This document shows, one piece after another, positions 14,515 to 27,100 of a stretch of 51,774 bases of DNA; the first letter of the stretch is position 1, and each line of letters opens with the position of its first letter. Source of the DNA: Candidatus Desantisbacteria bacterium CG1_02_49_89. GTDB lineage: Bacteria; Desantisbacteria; UBA1551. Under the pieces are notes generated by a model. It saw only the letters and a list, made by a program, of their open reading frames with translations, searched no databases and was not told the DNA's origin. A program made the translations under genes and the position numbers. The stretch lies in assembly GCA_001871075.1 (NCBI GenBank), contig MNUP01000012.1, forward strand, positions 1-51,774, given 5' to 3'.

Positions 14515-14883
14515 CTAAACTACTTCCGGAGCCAGGGAAAGTATTTTCAGGAATTTCTTTTCCCTGAGTTCCTGTGTTACGGGCCCGAATATTCTCGTGC
14601 CCCTTGGATTGCCGTCATCGTCTACCAGAACAGCGGCGTTATCGTCGAACTTTACATACGAACCGTCGCTGCGCCTTAATTCTTTCCTGGTCCGGACGAT
14701 GACCGCTTTCACAACCTCGCCTTTTTTGACTGCGGACTCAGGTATAGCTTCCTTTACGGATGCCACAATGATATCCCCTATCCTTCCGTATTTCTTATTG
14801 GAACCGCCAAGCACTCTTATACACTGTATCAGCCTGGCTCCCGAATTGTCGGCAACATCAAGCATTGTTCTGGGTTGAACCAT
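14515..14883 (-). CDS. rplN: 50S ribosomal protein L14
   Basis: 122 aa; [27 protein letters not shown]. Confidence 0.98.
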   Translation of the reverse strand: MVQPRTMLDVADNSGARLIQCIRVLGGSNKKYGRIGDIIVASVKEAIPESAVKKGEVVKAVIVRTRKELRRSDGSYVKFDDNAAVLVDDDGNPRGTRIFGPVTQELREKKFLKILSLAPEVV

Positions 14884-14898
14884 ATCACTCTCTTTCTT

Positions 14899-15153
14899 TT
14901 ATTTCATTTCCTGCAGGATTTTCAAAAGCCTCCATCTTTTAAGCTTGCTCATCGGGCGTGTCTCCATGACTTCAACCATGTCGCCCACTTTTGAACTCTC
15001 CTGCGGATCATCCACGTATAGCTTTTTCCTGGTCCGCATTACTTTCGAATAAAACGGGTGTCTTTTCAGGCCTTCCCAGAGCACCACCCTGGTCTTTTTC
15101 ATCTTCGCGCTTATGACCTTGCCCCTGAGTATTTTCCTTATGCTCCTGCTCAA
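14899..15153 (-). CDS. rpsQ: 30S ribosomal protein S17
   Basis: 84 aa; GKVISAKMKKTRVV, VGDMVEVMETRPMSKLKRW. Confidence 0.95.
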   Translation of the reverse strand: MSRSIRKILRGKVISAKMKKTRVVLWEGLKRHPFYSKVMRTRKKLYVDDPQESSKVGDMVEVMETRPMSKLKRWRLLKILQEMK

Positions 15154-15356
15154 ATTTTGCGCTCCTTTTCTCTCAGAACGGTATTGATGACAGCGATCTC
15201 ACGGCGAAGTCCCCTCAGCAAGAGTGGATTTTTCCCCAACCCCTCTTTCAACTTGATACGGATCTCAAGGAGCTGCGTCTTAAGCTCCTGTGCCCGCAGT
15301 TTCAATTCTTGAAAATTCAGGTTCCTTAATTCTCTGAGAAAATCCAGTCTTTTCAT
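15150..15356 (-). CDS. rpmC: 50S ribosomal protein L29
   Basis: 68 aa, coiled; L29-like in position between rplP and rpsQ. Confidence 0.92.
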   Translation of the reverse strand: MKRLDFLRELRNLNFQELKLRAQELKTQLLEIRIKLKEGLGKNPLLLRGLRREIAVINTVLREKERKI

Positions 15357-15763
15357 CTCTGTCTCGTTATAAATTTAGTTTTTATGGGAAGCTTGTCCGC
15401 GGCCAGGCCCATAAGCTCCCTCGCGAACTCTTCATCAATTCCGCCCAGCTCGAAAAGAACCCTGCCCGGCTTTATGACTGCCACCCAGTGGTCCGGCGCT
15501 CCCTTGCCTTTGCCCATTCTGGTTTCGGCAGGCTTCTTTGTAACGCATTTATCCGGGAAAATCCTCAGCCAGAGCTTTGCTCCGGTTTTTATTCCCCTTG
15601 AAATAGCGACCCTTGCAGCCTCGATCTGTCTGGCAGTCATCCAGCAGCATTCAAGGGCCTTAAGGCCGTATTCTCCTAAGTTAAGATTCTGTCCCCTCGT
15701 GGCAACACCCGTCATCCTGCCGCGATGGTGTTTACGGAATTTCACTCTTTTGGGCATCAGCAT
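15353..15763 (-). CDS. rplP: 50S ribosomal protein L16
   Basis: 136 aa; [38 protein letters not shown]. Confidence 0.97.
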   Translation of the reverse strand: MLMPKRVKFRKHHRGRMTGVATRGQNLNLGEYGLKALECCWMTARQIEAARVAISRGIKTGAKLWLRIFPDKCVTKKPAETRMGKGKGAPDHWVAVIKPGRVLFELGGIDEEFARELMGLAADKLPIKTKFITRQR

Positions 15764-16433
15764 TTTTCTGCACCCCTTCTTCAGTCTTCCCGCTCTTCGG
15801 GGAAGGTATTATTTCACCCTTGAATATCCATGCCTTGATGCCTATCTTGCCGTAGGTTGTATGGCTTTCGGCAAAACCGTAGTCAATATCGGCTCTCAGG
15901 GTGTGGAGCGGAATCCTTCCTTCCCTGTACCATTCTGTCCTGGCTATTTCAGATCCGCCGAGTCTTCCTGCGCAGTTTATCTTAACGCCCAGCGCGCCCG
16001 AATGAAGGGCATCTGAAACAGCCTGTTTCATCGCGCGCCGGAAAGCGATTCTCCTCTCAAGCTGCAAAGCTACGTTCTCGGCTACCAGCTGCGCGTCTGT
16101 CTCGGGGCTCTTGACTTCCATTATATTTATGTATACCTGTTTGCCCGTGAGCTTCTGCAGTTCCTCTTTGATCTTTTCTATCTCCGTGCCCTTGCGTCCT
16201 ATGATTATTCCCGGGCGCGCGGTATAAATCAAAACGCTGAGGCGCTGCTGTATAGCCTTTCTTTCGATCTCTATCTTGGAAATTCCCGCGTGATACAGTT
16301 TTTTCTTTATATAGTCCCTTATGCTTTTATCCTCGAGAAGCAAAGATGCGTAGCCCTTCTGGGCAAACCACTTAGAACTCCAGGTTTTAATGATCCCAAG
16401 CCTAAAACCCAAAGGATTGACCTTCTGGCCCAT
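15732..16433 (-). CDS. rpsC: 30S ribosomal protein S3
   Basis: 233 aa; [23 protein letters not shown]. Confidence 0.97.
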   Translation of the reverse strand: MGQKVNPLGFRLGIIKTWSSKWFAQKGYASLLLEDKSIRDYIKKKLYHAGISKIEIERKAIQQRLSVLIYTARPGIIIGRKGTEIEKIKEELQKLTGKQVYINIMEVKSPETDAQLVAENVALQLERRIAFRRAMKQAVSDALHSGALGVKINCAGRLGGSEIARTEWYREGRIPLHTLRADIDYGFAESHTTYGKIGIKAWIFKGEIIPSPKSGKTEEGVQKNADAQKSEIP

Positions 16434-16771
16434 TATGCTCCTCCCCTCTCGGTTACAGTAACTGTCAAATGAGATGTTTTGTGCCTTACGGGTTTTGCCG
16501 TGCCCCTGGAACCGGCCCTGAACCTTTTAGTTGTCGGCCCCTGGGTTGCATAGATCTCTTTTATGTATAGTTTTGCGGGATTAAGGTTTGAATGTTTTGC
16601 GTTAGCCAGCGCGGAATTAAGCACGCTAAAAACAAGCTTGGATGCCGAAAACGGGGTGAATCTTACAGCATTTATAGATTCATCCAGGCCTTTGCCCCTG
16701 ACAAGGTCTATCACCCTTTTCACCTTGCGATTGCTGGTATTGGCAAATTTTATCTGAGCTTTTATGTCCAC
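16433..16771 (-). CDS. rplV: 50S ribosomal protein L22
   Basis: 112 aa; [27 protein letters not shown]. Confidence 0.96.
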   Translation of the reverse strand: MDIKAQIKFANTSNRKVKRVIDLVRGKGLDESINAVRFTPFSASKLVFSVLNSALANAKHSNLNPAKLYIKEIYATQGPTTKRFRAGSRGTAKPVRHKTSHLTVTVTERGGA

Positions 16772-16794
16772 CGTAGGTTCCTCTTTTCCTGATG

Positions 16795-17079
16795 TTACGT
16801 AAGGGACGAGCTGCGTTCAGTTGGCGAGCTGTGGCCCTTGAATGTCCTTGTGGGCGAAAATTCACCGAGTTTATGGCCTATCATGCTTTCAGTGATAAAA
16901 ACGGGAATAAAATTTCTCCCATTATGGACCATGAACGTATGGCCCACCATTTCAGGAGAAATGGTGGAACGCCTGGACCAGGTTTTTATGGGCTTTTTCT
17001 CTCCGCCTTCATTCATAAGCTCGATTTTCTCCATCAGTCTGGGATCAATATAAGGACCTTTTTTCAGCGATCTTCCCAT
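16795..17079 (-). CDS. rpsS: 30S ribosomal protein S19
   Basis: 94 aa; [29 protein letters not shown]. Confidence 0.97.
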   Translation of the reverse strand: MGRSLKKGPYIDPRLMEKIELMNEGGEKKPIKTWSRRSTISPEMVGHTFMVHNGRNFIPVFITESMIGHKLGEFSPTRTFKGHSSPTERSSSLT

Positions 17080-17109
17080 TTATTAGCGCCTCCGTATCGC
17101 AGACAATAA

Positions 17110-17925
17110 CTACTTTCTATGCTGTATGATCCATCTTTCGGTTGATTTTCTTCGCCTTGTTTTATAACCTTTGCTCAGTTGCCCCCACGGGCTGACAGGA
17201 TGCCTGCCGCCTTTGGATTTACCCCTTCCGCCGCCATGGGGGTGATCAACCTTATTCATAGCTACTCCCCTGACAGTCGGCCTGATACCAAGCCATCTGG
17301 TGCGGCCGGCTTTCCCTGACATCACGTTTTCATGATCGATGTTGCCGACCTGGCCGACTGTGGCCATACAGTCCTGATGGACAAGCCTGATTTCCCCTGA
17401 AGGAAGCCTTAGGTTGGCATATTCTCCCTCTTTTGCCATTATCTGCGCGTAACTGCCGGCTGAACGGGCAAGCTGCCCGCCTTTACCGGATTTCAGTTCC
17501 ACATTGTGAACGAAAGTCCCAAGCGGGATATTTCTAATGGAAAGGGCGTTCCCGGTCTTGATCTCCGCTTTTTCACCGCTCATCAGCATAGACCCTATGG
17601 ACAACCCTGATGGCAGCAGAATATACCTTTTTTCACCGTCCGCATATTGCAACAGCGCGATGCGCGAAGAACGGCCGGGGTCATACTCAAAAGCAATCAC
17701 CCTTGCCGGTATGCCCTTCTTGTCCCTTTTGAAATCTATTATGCGGTAAAGCCTTTTATGCCCGCTTCCACGGTGCCTTACGCTTATATGACCCAGCGCG
17801 TCCCTGCAGCTTCTGCCGCCCATAAACATGAGCAATGACTTTTCGGGTTTCTTGGGCGTAAGATTCTCGAATGTTTCGATGGTCATCATTCTTGTACCGG
17901 GAGTATTTGGTTTAAATTTTTTCAT
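17110..17925 (-). CDS. rplB: 50S ribosomal protein L2
   Basis: 271 aa; [30 protein letters not shown]. Confidence 0.98.
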   Translation of the reverse strand: MKKFKPNTPGTRMMTIETFENLTPKKPEKSLLMFMGGRSCRDALGHISVRHRGSGHKRLYRIIDFKRDKKGIPARVIAFEYDPGRSSRIALLQYADGEKRYILLPSGLSIGSMLMSGEKAEIKTGNALSIRNIPLGTFVHNVELKSGKGGQLARSAGSYAQIMAKEGEYANLRLPSGEIRLVHQDCMATVGQVGNIDHENVMSGKAGRTRWLGIRPTVRGVAMNKVDHPHGGGRGKSKGGRHPVSPWGQLSKGYKTRRRKSTERWIIQHRK

Positions 17926-17937
17926 CTGCCTTTATCC

Positions 17938-18219
17938 TTACTCCAGCGTTTCGATCCTGTCGCCTACGCGCAGCTGCACCATTGCTTTCTTCCAGTCCGG
18001 TTTGTTACCGAGTTGCCAGCGGACCCTTTTCTTTTTTCCGTGAGTTATGGACGTATTGATCTTTATCGTTTTTACCTTGAACATCGTTTCCACAGCGTTC
18101 TTAATGTCAACTTTGTTTGCCTTGATATCAACCTCAAAAACATACCTGTTGTTTTTCTGCTTCAACTCGGATGTCTTTTCCGTGGTTATAGCTCTCTTGA
18201 TCACTGACCTTGGATCCAT
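17938..18219 (-). CDS. rplW: 50S ribosomal protein L23
   Basis: 93 aa; ITTEKTSELKQKNNRYVFEVDIKANK. Confidence 0.95.
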   Translation of the reverse strand: MDPRSVIKRAITTEKTSELKQKNNRYVFEVDIKANKVDIKNAVETMFKVKTIKINTSITHGKKKRVRWQLGNKPDWKKAMVQLRVGDRIETLE

Positions 18220-18227
18220 TTTATCTC

Positions 18228-18845
18228 CTAATCCGACATCCTCGCATTCAGAACAGACAGCGCCTCTTTTGTTATCAGGACCTTCTCGCAGTTCAATACG
18301 TCATAAGTATTAACGCTTCCGGGGTCGGCAACTATTATATTGGGAATATTGCGCCCGGCAATTACCGCGTTTTTGTCCTTTGTTACAAGCAGGGCTTTCT
18401 TAAATACAAACTTTTTAAATATAGCGAGCAGTTCTTTTGTCTTTGGCTGGCTGATATTCATATTGTCAACAACCGCCATCATACCTTTAGAGACCTTTGC
18501 CGATAAAGCACCCTTAAGCGCGAGCCTTTTTACCTTGTTCGGCACATTATAAGAATAATCCCTTGGTTTTGGGCCGAATATGACGCTCCCGCCCCTCCAC
18601 AGCGGCGAACGTATGGTTCCTGCCCTTGCCCTTCCTGTTCCCTTCTGCCGCCAGGGTTTCCTGCCGCCTCCCCTGACTTCCGACCGGGATTTCGATGAAC
18701 TTGTGCCCATTCTTCTGTTGGCAAGATGATTTACCGCCACAGAATACATGATGCCGCGGTCAACTTTCTTGCAGTATATATCCTCGGGAACGGCGATTTT
18801 CTCTATTTCCTTTCCTTCAATATCAAATACCGGGATTTCCTTCAT
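18228..18845 (-). CDS. rplD: 50S ribosomal protein L4
   Basis: 205 aa; RSEVRGGGRKPWRQKGTGRARAGTIRSPLWRGG. Confidence 0.97.
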   Translation of the reverse strand: MKEIPVFDIEGKEIEKIAVPEDIYCKKVDRGIMYSVAVNHLANRRMGTSSSKSRSEVRGGGRKPWRQKGTGRARAGTIRSPLWRGGSVIFGPKPRDYSYNVPNKVKRLALKGALSAKVSKGMMAVVDNMNISQPKTKELLAIFKKFVFKKALLVTKDKNAVIAGRNIPNIIVADPGSVNTYDVLNCEKVLITKEALSVLNARMSD

Positions 18846-19477
18846 TTTCCTGCCTTTTTCTTGATCGCTTTCCTTATTATAAGATAGCCTCCATTAAAAC
18901 CTGTAACAGCTCCCCTGATAACAAGAAGATTTCTATCCTTGTCTACCTTGATCACTTTTAAGCTCTGGGTTGTGACCCTTTCATTGCCCATACGGCCTGG
19001 CAGGGTCTTGCCTTTAAAAACCCTTCCAGGGGTTGCGCGGTTCCCTATTGAACCCACTCTCCTGTGGGACATGGACCCGTGCGATGCCGGTCCGCCTTTC
19101 CAGCCATGGCGTTTCATGCCGCCCGCAAAACCCTTGCCTTTGGAAGTACCCGTTATATCGACGAAATCGCCTTCTTTGAAGATCTCTACCGTGACGGTAT
19201 TGCCCGGGACCTGTTCAGTGGCCCCGCGTATCTCCCTTATAAACCTCAGGGGTTTTGCATTTACTTTTTTCAGGTATTCGCCCAGCGGTTTGTTCAGCAA
19301 TCGTTCAGGCATGCTTTCAAAACCAAGCTGGACAGATTCATATCCGTCTTTTTCTTTGGTTTTCTGAGCAAGGACCGTGCACGGCCCAGCCTGCACCAGA
19401 GTCACGGGCACAGTATTGTTTTTTTCGTCAAAAACCTGTGACATCCCCAATTTTTTTCCAAGAATGCCTTCTAGCAT
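18842..19477 (-). CDS. rplC: 50S ribosomal protein L3
   Basis: 211 aa; [32 protein letters not shown]. Confidence 0.97.
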   Translation of the reverse strand: MLEGILGKKLGMSQVFDEKNNTVPVTLVQAGPCTVLAQKTKEKDGYESVQLGFESMPERLLNKPLGEYLKKVNAKPLRFIREIRGATEQVPGNTVTVEIFKEGDFVDITGTSKGKGFAGGMKRHGWKGGPASHGSMSHRRVGSIGNRATPGRVFKGKTLPGRMGNERVTTQSLKVIKVDKDRNLLVIRGAVTGFNGGYLIIRKAIKKKAGK

Positions 19478-19496
19478 ACAGTCCTCTGCCGGGTAA

Positions 19497-19524
19497 CTGC
19501 GGCGGTCAGCGCACCTGACCGCAG
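19497..19524 (-). promoter_or_regulatory. Strong hairpin in the rpsJ-rplC intergenic gap
   Basis: ctgcggcggtcagcgcacctgaccgcag: perfect 8 bp stem gcggtcag/ctgaccgc extended by ctgc/gcag, within a 62 bp gap in an otherwise tight array. Confidence 0.5.
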
Positions 19525-19539
19525 GCCCGATCCCGAAAT

Positions 19540-19851
19540 TTATGTCTTTATCTGGACTTCGACGCCCGCAGGAAGGTCCAGGCTCATAAGGGCTTCTATT
19601 GTCTGTTGTGTCGGCGAAAGGATGTCTATCAGCCTTTTATGGACCTGCATCTCGAACTGTTCTCTCGAATTCTTGTCTATATTCGGCGATCTCAGTATCG
19701 TGTACCTGCTCTTCCTCGTGGGAAGCGGCACGGGTCCGGATACCAGGGCCCCGGTACTTTTGGCTATCTGGACTATTTCCCTTGCCGAACGGTCAAGGAT
19801 GCCGTGGTCGTAAGCCTTTAACCTTATCCTTATTTTACCTTCGTCAGCCAT
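19540..19851 (-). CDS. rpsJ: 30S ribosomal protein S10
   Basis: 103 aa; [50 protein letters not shown]. Confidence 0.97.
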   Translation of the reverse strand: MADEGKIRIRLKAYDHGILDRSAREIVQIAKSTGALVSGPVPLPTRKSRYTILRSPNIDKNSREQFEMQVHKRLIDILSPTQQTIEALMSLDLPAGVEVQIKT

Positions 19852-19881
19852 TTTTCATTTTCTCCGGAACTTCGATTTGTA

Positions 19882-21081
19882 TTACTCTATTATCTGGGTT
19901 ACTGCGCCCGCGCCTATCGTATGACCGCCCTCGCGTATTGCAAATCTCTGACCAACCTCCATGGCAACAGGTGTTCCCAGCTCGACGTCAATGGACGTGT
20001 TGTCTCCCGGCATAACCATCTCAACCCCTTCTTTCAGCTTTACGCTGCCGGTTACATCCGCGGTGCGCATATAGAACTGGGGCTTATAACCTGTGAAGAA
20101 AGGAGTGTGCCTGCCGCCCTCTTCCTTCGTAAGAACAAAAACTTCCGCCTTGAATTTCTTGTGCGGGGTAATCGTTCCCGGCTTCGCAATAACCTGCCCT
20201 CTCTGAACCTGGTCTTTGTCAATGCCCCTTAAAAGGATCCCTACGTTATCGCCAGCCTCTGCCTCGTCAAGGAGTTTCCTGAACATTTCCAGCCCTGTGA
20301 CAACGCTTTTCTTAGGCTCGGTTATGCCCACTATTTCTATTTCTTCGCCGACCTTTATCTTCCCTCTTTCAACCCTCCCTGTGGCAACGGTTCCTCTTCC
20401 GGTTATGCTGAACACGTCTTCAACAGCCATAAGGAAAGGTTTATCTATTTCGCGTTTGGGGAGCGGGATATACTCGTCAACCGAATCCATGAGCTGCAGG
20501 ATGGGCCCGCACTTCGGGCATTCCTTTTTCCCGCAGCCGCATTCCAGGCACTGCAGAGCCGACCCCTTGATCATCGGTATCTGGTCTCCGGGGAAATTAT
20601 ATTCCGAAAGGATCTCCTTCAGCTCAAGCTTTACCAGATCGATAAGCTCTTTGTCGTCCACCATGTCGCACTTATTAAGGAACACAACAATATAGGGAAC
20701 GCCGACCTGCCTTGCCAGAAGGATATGCTCCCTTGTCTGAGGCATAGGCCCGTCCGCCGCCGATACAACCAGTATCGCGCCGTCCATCTGCGCAGCTCCG
20801 GTTATCATGTTTTTTATGTAATCAGCATGCCCCGGGCAGTCTATGTGAGCATAATGCCTCTTGGCTGTTTCATATTCGGCATGATATATCGCTATCGTTA
20901 TGCCTCTTTCCTTTTCCTCGGGCGCATTATCGATCTCGTCGACCTTTTTTGCCGTAGCCAGCCCCTGTTTTGAAAGCACGCCTGTAATGGCGGCAGTCAG
21001 GGTTGTTTTCCCGTGGTCCACGTGACCGATTGTACCCACGTTTACGTGGGGCTTCTTCCTCTCAAACTTTTCCTTTGCCAT
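19882..21081 (-). CDS. tuf: Elongation factor Tu
   Basis: 399 aa; [23 protein letters not shown]; contains the segment [15 protein letters not shown]. Confidence 0.98.
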   Translation of the reverse strand: MAKEKFERKKPHVNVGTIGHVDHGKTTLTAAITGVLSKQGLATAKKVDEIDNAPEEKERGITIAIYHAEYETAKRHYAHIDCPGHADYIKNMITGAAQMDGAILVVSAADGPMPQTREHILLARQVGVPYIVVFLNKCDMVDDKELIDLVKLELKEILSEYNFPGDQIPMIKGSALQCLECGCGKKECPKCGPILQLMDSVDEYIPLPKREIDKPFLMAVEDVFSITGRGTVATGRVERGKIKVGEEIEIVGITEPKKSVVTGLEMFRKLLDEAEAGDNVGILLRGIDKDQVQRGQVIAKPGTITPHKKFKAEVFVLTKEEGGRHTPFFTGYKPQFYMRTADVTGSVKLKEGVEMVMPGDNTSIDVELGTPVAMEVGQRFAIREGGHTIGAGAVTQIIE

Positions 21082-21123
21082 AAACCCTCCTTGAATGTGA
21101 TTTTTTAGAATTCCTGTCCCGGT

Positions 21124-23202
21124 CTATTTCCCTTTGCTTTTTGCCACTATAGCCTGGGTAATGGACTCGGGCACCTCTGAATATTTCAGAGGCTCCAGTG
21201 AAAAAATACCGCGGCCTTTTGTAAGCGACCTGAGCGCTGTCGCGTAGCCGAACATGTCGGCAAGAGGCACAAATCCGTTTATTATCTGCATATTCAGCTT
21301 TTTATTCATATCCGTAAGCGAAGCTCTCCTTGAATTAAGGTCACCTATGACATCGCCCATATATTCCTCCGGAATGATCACCTGCAACTTCATTATGGGT
21401 TCGAGCAGGACAGGCAGACTTTTCCTCATTCCTTCCCTGAACGCCATCGCGGCTGCGATTTTAAAAGCAATTTCCGAGGAATCAACATCATGGTAAGATC
21501 CGTCAAATAAAGCAACTGATATGTCAACAACCGGATAACCGGCAAGTATCCCGGATTCCAAAGCTTCCTTTATTCCTTTCTCGACTGCGGGTATGTATTC
21601 CCTTGGTATCGAGCCGCCCTTGATCTCATCCACGAATTCGAAGCCTTCTCCCCTTTTTCTTGGGTATACCTTGATCCAGACGTGCCCGTATTGGCCCCTG
21701 CCGCCTGACTGCCTTATGAATTTGCCTTCTGCCTCAGACTCTTTTTTAACTGTTTCTTTGTAAGCCACCTCAGGCTTTCCCACAGTGCCTTCAACCTTGA
21801 ACTCGCGCAGCATCCTGTCCACGAGAACCTCAAGGTGCAGCTCGCCCATGCCTGAAATTATGGTCTGCCCGGTCTCTTTGTTTGAACTCACCACAAACGT
21901 AGGGTCCTCGCTGGAAAGCTTGTTGAGCGCCATGCCCATTTTTTCCTGGTCAGCCTTGGTTTTTGGCTCTATGGCAACAGAAATGACGGGCAGGGGGAAA
22001 GCCATAGTTTCCAGGATTATGGGATGCTCTTCGCTGCACAGGGTATCCCCGGTAAATGTGTTTTTAAGACCCACGGCGGCGCCGATCTCTCCCGCGTTGA
22101 GAGTTTCTATATCTTCTTTCTTATTAGCATGCATTTCAAGCAGCCTGCCTATCCTTTCTCTTGTCTGCCTTGATATATTGTAAACATATGAGCCGCTTTT
22201 TAACATTCCCGAGTAACACCTTACGTAAGTAAGCCTTCCCACAAAGGGATCGGACATTATTTTAAATGCCAGGCATGAAAGCGGTTCATCATCGCTGGGT
22301 TTCCTGATCTCTTCTTCATCCTTTTCGTTTTTGCCGCTTACTGGAGGGATGTCCAGCGGTGAAGGAAGGTAATCTACGATCGCGTCCAGCAGCGGCTGCA
22401 CACCCTTATTCCTGACGGAAGCCCCGCAGAACACAGGCACCAAAGCCCCGCTGATCACCGCATGCCTTATTCCTTTTTTAAATTCCTCAGCGGGTATCTC
22501 ATGCCCTCCGAGGTATTTGTCTGCAAGCTCGTCGGTGAACCCTGCCACGGATTCCACCATCTGGCTGCGGTATTTTTTTGCGTCTTCCAGCAGTTCTTCT
22601 GGTATCTCCTGCTCCTCAAAAGTGGCTCCGAGATCTTCCGCGTGCCAGATAATCGCCTTCATTTTAATAAGGTCCACTACTCCTTTGAACGTGTCTTCCG
22701 CGCCGATAGGCAGCTGCACGGGGATCGCGTTGGCCCCAAGCTGATCTCTCATTTCCTTTACTGCCTTGTGAAAATCCGCACCTATGCGGTCCATTTTGTT
22801 GATATAGGCGATCCTGGGTATGTCGTAGCGGTCTGACTGCCGCCAGACTGTTTCAGACTGCGGTTCCACGCCTCCAACAGCGCAGAACACTCCCACAACG
22901 CCGTCCAGCACCCTTAAAGACCGCTCAACCTCCGCGGTAAAATCCACGTGCCCCGGAGTGTCTATTATATTGATCTGGCAGTCCCTCCAGTAGGAAGTTG
23001 TGGCCGCGCTGGTAATTGTTATCCCGCGTTCCCTTTCCTGCGCCATCCAGTCCATCTGGGTGGTACCGTCGTCTATATCCCCGATCTTGTAGATCTTTCC
23101 GGTATAATACAGGATCCTTTCGGTCGTGGTAGTTTTACCGGCGTCGATATGGGCTACGATCCCGATATTCCTGAATTTCTCTAAAGGTATTCTTCTGGCC
23201 AT
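21124..23202 (-). CDS. fusA: Elongation factor G
   Basis: 692 aa; [40 protein letters not shown]. Confidence 0.98.
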   Translation of the reverse strand: MARRIPLEKFRNIGIVAHIDAGKTTTTERILYYTGKIYKIGDIDDGTTQMDWMAQERERGITITSAATTSYWRDCQINIIDTPGHVDFTAEVERSLRVLDGVVGVFCAVGGVEPQSETVWRQSDRYDIPRIAYINKMDRIGADFHKAVKEMRDQLGANAIPVQLPIGAEDTFKGVVDLIKMKAIIWHAEDLGATFEEQEIPEELLEDAKKYRSQMVESVAGFTDELADKYLGGHEIPAEEFKKGIRHAVISGALVPVFCGASVRNKGVQPLLDAIVDYLPSPLDIPPVSGKNEKDEEEIRKPSDDEPLSCLAFKIMSDPFVGRLTYVRCYSGMLKSGSYVYNISRQTRERIGRLLEMHANKKEDIETLNAGEIGAAVGLKNTFTGDTLCSEEHPIILETMAFPLPVISVAIEPKTKADQEKMGMALNKLSSEDPTFVVSSNKETGQTIISGMGELHLEVLVDRMLREFKVEGTVGKPEVAYKETVKKESEAEGKFIRQSGGRGQYGHVWIKVYPRKRGEGFEFVDEIKGGSIPREYIPAVEKGIKEALESGILAGYPVVDISVALFDGSYHDVDSSEIAFKIAAAMAFREGMRKSLPVLLEPIMKLQVIIPEEYMGDVIGDLNSRRASLTDMNKKLNMQIINGFVPLADMFGYATALRSLTKGRGIFSLEPLKYSEVPESITQAIVAKSKGK

Positions 23203-23275
23203 TTTATTTACCCGATCTCGACACTGATTGTCACTGTTTTATCCTTTTTCTGTGCAAATCTGCATCTAATATTAT

Positions 23276-23746
23276 TTACCAGCGATAGTGTGCAAATGCC
23301 CTGTTGGCGTCAGCCATCTTGTGCGTGTCTTCCCTCTTTTTGACAGCGGCTCCCTTGTTATTGGAAGCGTCCAGGAGTTCTTCGGCAAGTCCTGCAGCCA
23401 TAGGCTTTCCCTTTTTCTGCTTTGCCGCTGTTATTATCCATCTTATCGCCAGGCTCATTCCTCTTGATTCATTTACTTCAATGGGAACCTGGTAGGTTGC
23501 GCCTCCCACCCGCCTGGGTTTTACCTCAAGCATGGGCTTTGTGTTTGCTATGGCTTTTCTGAACGACTCTTCCGGCGGCTTGCCGGTTTTCTGCTTGATT
23601 ATTTCAAGGCTTTTGTAAAAGATCTTCTGTGCCAACCCCTTCTTGCCCTGCTTCATAAGCATGTTTATGAACTTGCCTATCAATATATCGCCGTATACGG
23701 GATCGGCCTCATATTTCCTTTTGAAAAAAACTCTCCTTCTAGGCAT
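23276..23746 (-). CDS. rpsG: 30S ribosomal protein S7
   Basis: 156 aa; [33 protein letters not shown]. Confidence 0.97.
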   Translation of the reverse strand: MPRRRVFFKRKYEADPVYGDILIGKFINMLMKQGKKGLAQKIFYKSLEIIKQKTGKPPEESFRKAIANTKPMLEVKPRRVGGATYQVPIEVNESRGMSLAIRWIITAAKQKKGKPMAAGLAEELLDASNNKGAAVKKREDTHKMADANRAFAHYRW

Positions 23747-23749
23747 TTT

Positions 23750-24130
23750 TTATTCCTTTTGTTTCGGAGTCTTTGCGCCGTAAAGTGAGCGCCCCTGTTT
23801 TCTGTCCTGTACCCCGGCAGTATCATATACTCCCCTGACGATGTGATACCTTACTCCGGGCAGATCCTTCACGCGCCCGCCGCGGATCAATACTATCGAG
23901 TGTTCCTGGAGGTTGTGGCCTACCCCGGGTATGTAAGCCATTACCTCTTCTCCGTTTACAAGCCTTACCCTTGCTACTTTCCTTAGGGCCGAATTAGGTT
24001 TTTTCGGTGTGACGGTCTTGACAACCAGGCAAACACCCCTTTTAAAAGGAGAAGAATGCAAAGCCGGAGTTTTAGACTGCTTTCTGTAATCCTTTCTGCA
24101 CCCTCTTATCAACTGGTTCACTGTAGGCAT
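23750..24130 (-). CDS. rpsL: 30S ribosomal protein S12
   Basis: 126 aa; [41 protein letters not shown]. Confidence 0.98.
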   Translation of the reverse strand: MPTVNQLIRGCRKDYRKQSKTPALHSSPFKRGVCLVVKTVTPKKPNSALRKVARVRLVNGEEVMAYIPGVGHNLQEHSIVLIRGGRVKDLPGVRYHIVRGVYDTAGVQDRKQGRSLYGAKTPKQKE

Positions 24131-24139
24131 ATTTCCACC

Positions 24140-27100
24140 TTAATCTTCCTTTTTTTCTTCCGGTCCGGCAGTCTTTACAGGCTGTGATACTTCCATCTGG
24201 ACGTTTCTGTAGATCGGCAATCCGGTGCCTGCGGGAATCAGCCTTCCTATTATAACGTTTTCCTTCAGACCAAGCAGTTCATCATACCTGCCGTTTATTG
24301 CCGCTTCTGTAAGAATATGGGTTGTCTCCTGGAAAGAAGCCGCTGCTATGAAGCTGTCGCTGTTAAGAGCCGCTTTTGTGATACCGAGCAGAATAGGCCT
24401 GCCCTGAGCCGGCTTGCCTCCCTTGCTTACCACTCTTTCATTCTCATGCATGAACCTGAACTTGTCGATCTGCTCACCTGAAAGGAACCTGGTGTCCCCG
24501 GGATCGGTCACTTCCACGCGCCTGAGCATCTGCCTGACTATTATTTCAATATGCTTGTCGTTTATGTCAACCCCCTGCAGCCTGTAAACAGCCTGGATTT
24601 CGTTCACCAGGTATTCCTGCAGCGCCCTTTCTCCTTTTACTGCAAGTATGTCATGGGGATCAACCGAGCCGCTGGTAAGCGGTTCACCGACAATGACTTC
24701 GTCACCATCCCGGGCCTTAAGGTGCTTGCCCTCCGGGATCGAATATTCCCTTGTGCCGCGCTCTCCTTTTATCACAACTTTCCTTGTGCCGCGCATAAAC
24801 GGGGAAAATTCCACTTTTCCGTCCACTTCGCTTATTATGGCTTTATCGCGGACATGCCTTGCCTCGAACAGCTCCTCAACCCTGGGAAGGCCTCCTGTGA
24901 TATCCTTGGTTTTAATGCTCTGGTGGGGTATCTTGACCAGTATTTCTCCGGCAGACACCCTGCGGCCGTCCACTACAACCAGGTGCGCCCCCACAGGGAT
25001 CGAATACGTTATCTCCTTTTCCTTATTCTTAACCACTATCCTGGGATGTTTCCCCTCTTTATGCTCTATGACCACTCTTTCAAGAAGCCCGGTTGTTTTA
25101 TCCGTTTCTTCCCTGACCGTTTCGCCCTTGATCAAATCATATTCCTTGATATCGCCTGAAATTTCTGTGAGGATAGGTTCGTTGTATGGGTCAAACTCGG
25201 CAAGGGACTTATTGGGTTCCACTACATCACCCGGATTTACCTTGATTTCTGCGCCGGCCTGGATCGGAAGAGGATATTCCTCGCCGGTTATGAAAATATT
25301 ATGGTTTTTTTCGTCTATCTTTACTATTCCCGTCACTTCGCTGGCAATCGACTCACTGCCATGCTGGGCAAGCCTTTCCCCCGCGGTAACCCACAACCCG
25401 TCAAAAACCGCGGTTTTTGCTTTCAGTGGTATTTTGTGCGTTTTTAATATCCTTCTTACGACAATTTCTCCGTGGCGGTTGGCAACAATGATTCCATCTT
25501 TTTCTCTCGTGATCAAATTCTTGGGAACCTCGACAACCTCGACTTTAAATTTCAGCCTGATATCCTTTTCTTCAACTGCTGCATATGCGGTTCCGCCGAT
25601 ATGGAAAGTTCTCAGGGTAAGCTGGGTGCCCGGCTCACCTATGCTTTCCGCGGCAATAACTCCCGCGGCCTCTCCCAGGTTAACAAGTTTTCCGGTCGCA
25701 AGATCCCTGCCGTAGCACTTCCTGCAGACCCCTCTTTCCGCCTCGCAGGTCAGCACTGTGCGGATCCTTACTTTTTCTATTCCGGCTCTTTCTATGCGCA
25801 GCGCGTCATCCTCGGTAATTTCCTGGTTATCCTTCACTATGACTTCGCCTGAAAGGGGATCAAGAATATCCCCAAGCGCTACCCTTCCCAGGATCCTGTC
25901 AGCAAGCAATTCTATGGTTTCCCCGCCCTCTTTGAGCACCGATACGTTTATTCCGTTAACTGTACCGCAGTCCTCCTCGCTGACAATGACATCGTGGGAT
26001 ACGTCCACAAGCCTGCGCGTCAGGTATCCGGCATCCGCGGTTTTCAATGCGGTATCGGCAAGGCCCTTCCTCCCCCCGTGAGTGGATATGAAATATTCCA
26101 GCACGTTCAGGCCTTCCCTGAAATTAGTGGTGATCGGAAGCTCTATTATTTCTCCTGAAGGCTTGGTCATCAGCCCGCGCATGCCGGCAAGCTGCCTGAT
26201 CTGCTGCTCGCTCCCCCTTGCCCCGGAATCAAACATGAGGTAAAGCGGGTTGAACCCTTTCTGGTCTTCTTTCATATTGGCAAGCATAGCGTCGGTCAGT
26301 TTGTTGGTTGCCCTGGTCCAGATGTCAATAACGCGGTTATACCTTTCGCCGTCTGTTATGAGGCCGCGCCTGTATTGCGCGAAAACCTTGTCCTCTTCCT
26401 CCTGGGCTTCTTTTATTATGGCTGGTTTTTCTTTGGGCACCTTGATGTCCAGAATGCCTATGGAAAGCCCGGACTTTGTCGCAAATTCAAAACCAAGATC
26501 TTTTATTTTGTCAAGCAGTTCGACTGCTAAAGAACTCCCGTATTTTTTGTGGCAGTCCAGTATCAAACTGCTGACAGCCTTTTTATTCAGGGTTTTATTG
26601 ACAAATACAAGGTCCTCGGGCAGGATATCATTGAAAATGACCCTTCCGACAGTCGTGCCTATGATCTTTTTTTCTCCTTTTCCCAGAGAAAGCTGCAGTC
26701 TTATAGAGGCGTGCAGGCCCATGATCCCCAGGGAATAGGCAGTGATGACCTCATCGGCGTTGGCGAAATATTTGCCCTCGCCCTTTTCGCCGTTGCTTTC
26801 CTTGGTAAGATAATGGCAGCCTATGACTATGTCCTGGCTTGGCGTTGCGATAGGCCTTCCGTTTGCCGGGGAAAGAAGGTTGTTCGAAGAAAGCATCAGG
26901 AACCTTGCTTCCAGCTGAGATTCTATGGAAAGCGGCACGTGCACAGCCATCTGGTCGCCGTCAAAATCAGCGTTGAATCCCACGCAGACAAGGGGGTGGA
27001 GCTGTATAGCCTTGCTTTCAACAAGCAGGGGCATAAACGCCTGTATGCCCAGCCTGTGAAGCGTGGGTGCCCTGTTAAGAAGAATGGGGTGGTCCTTTAC

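Noticed and set aside
24648-25715. 355-aa plus-strand ORF opposite rpoBC (and similar antisense ORFs elsewhere)
   Set aside because: Antisense to a highly conserved gene with Ser/Pro-rich shadow composition; explained by codon bias of the real frame.
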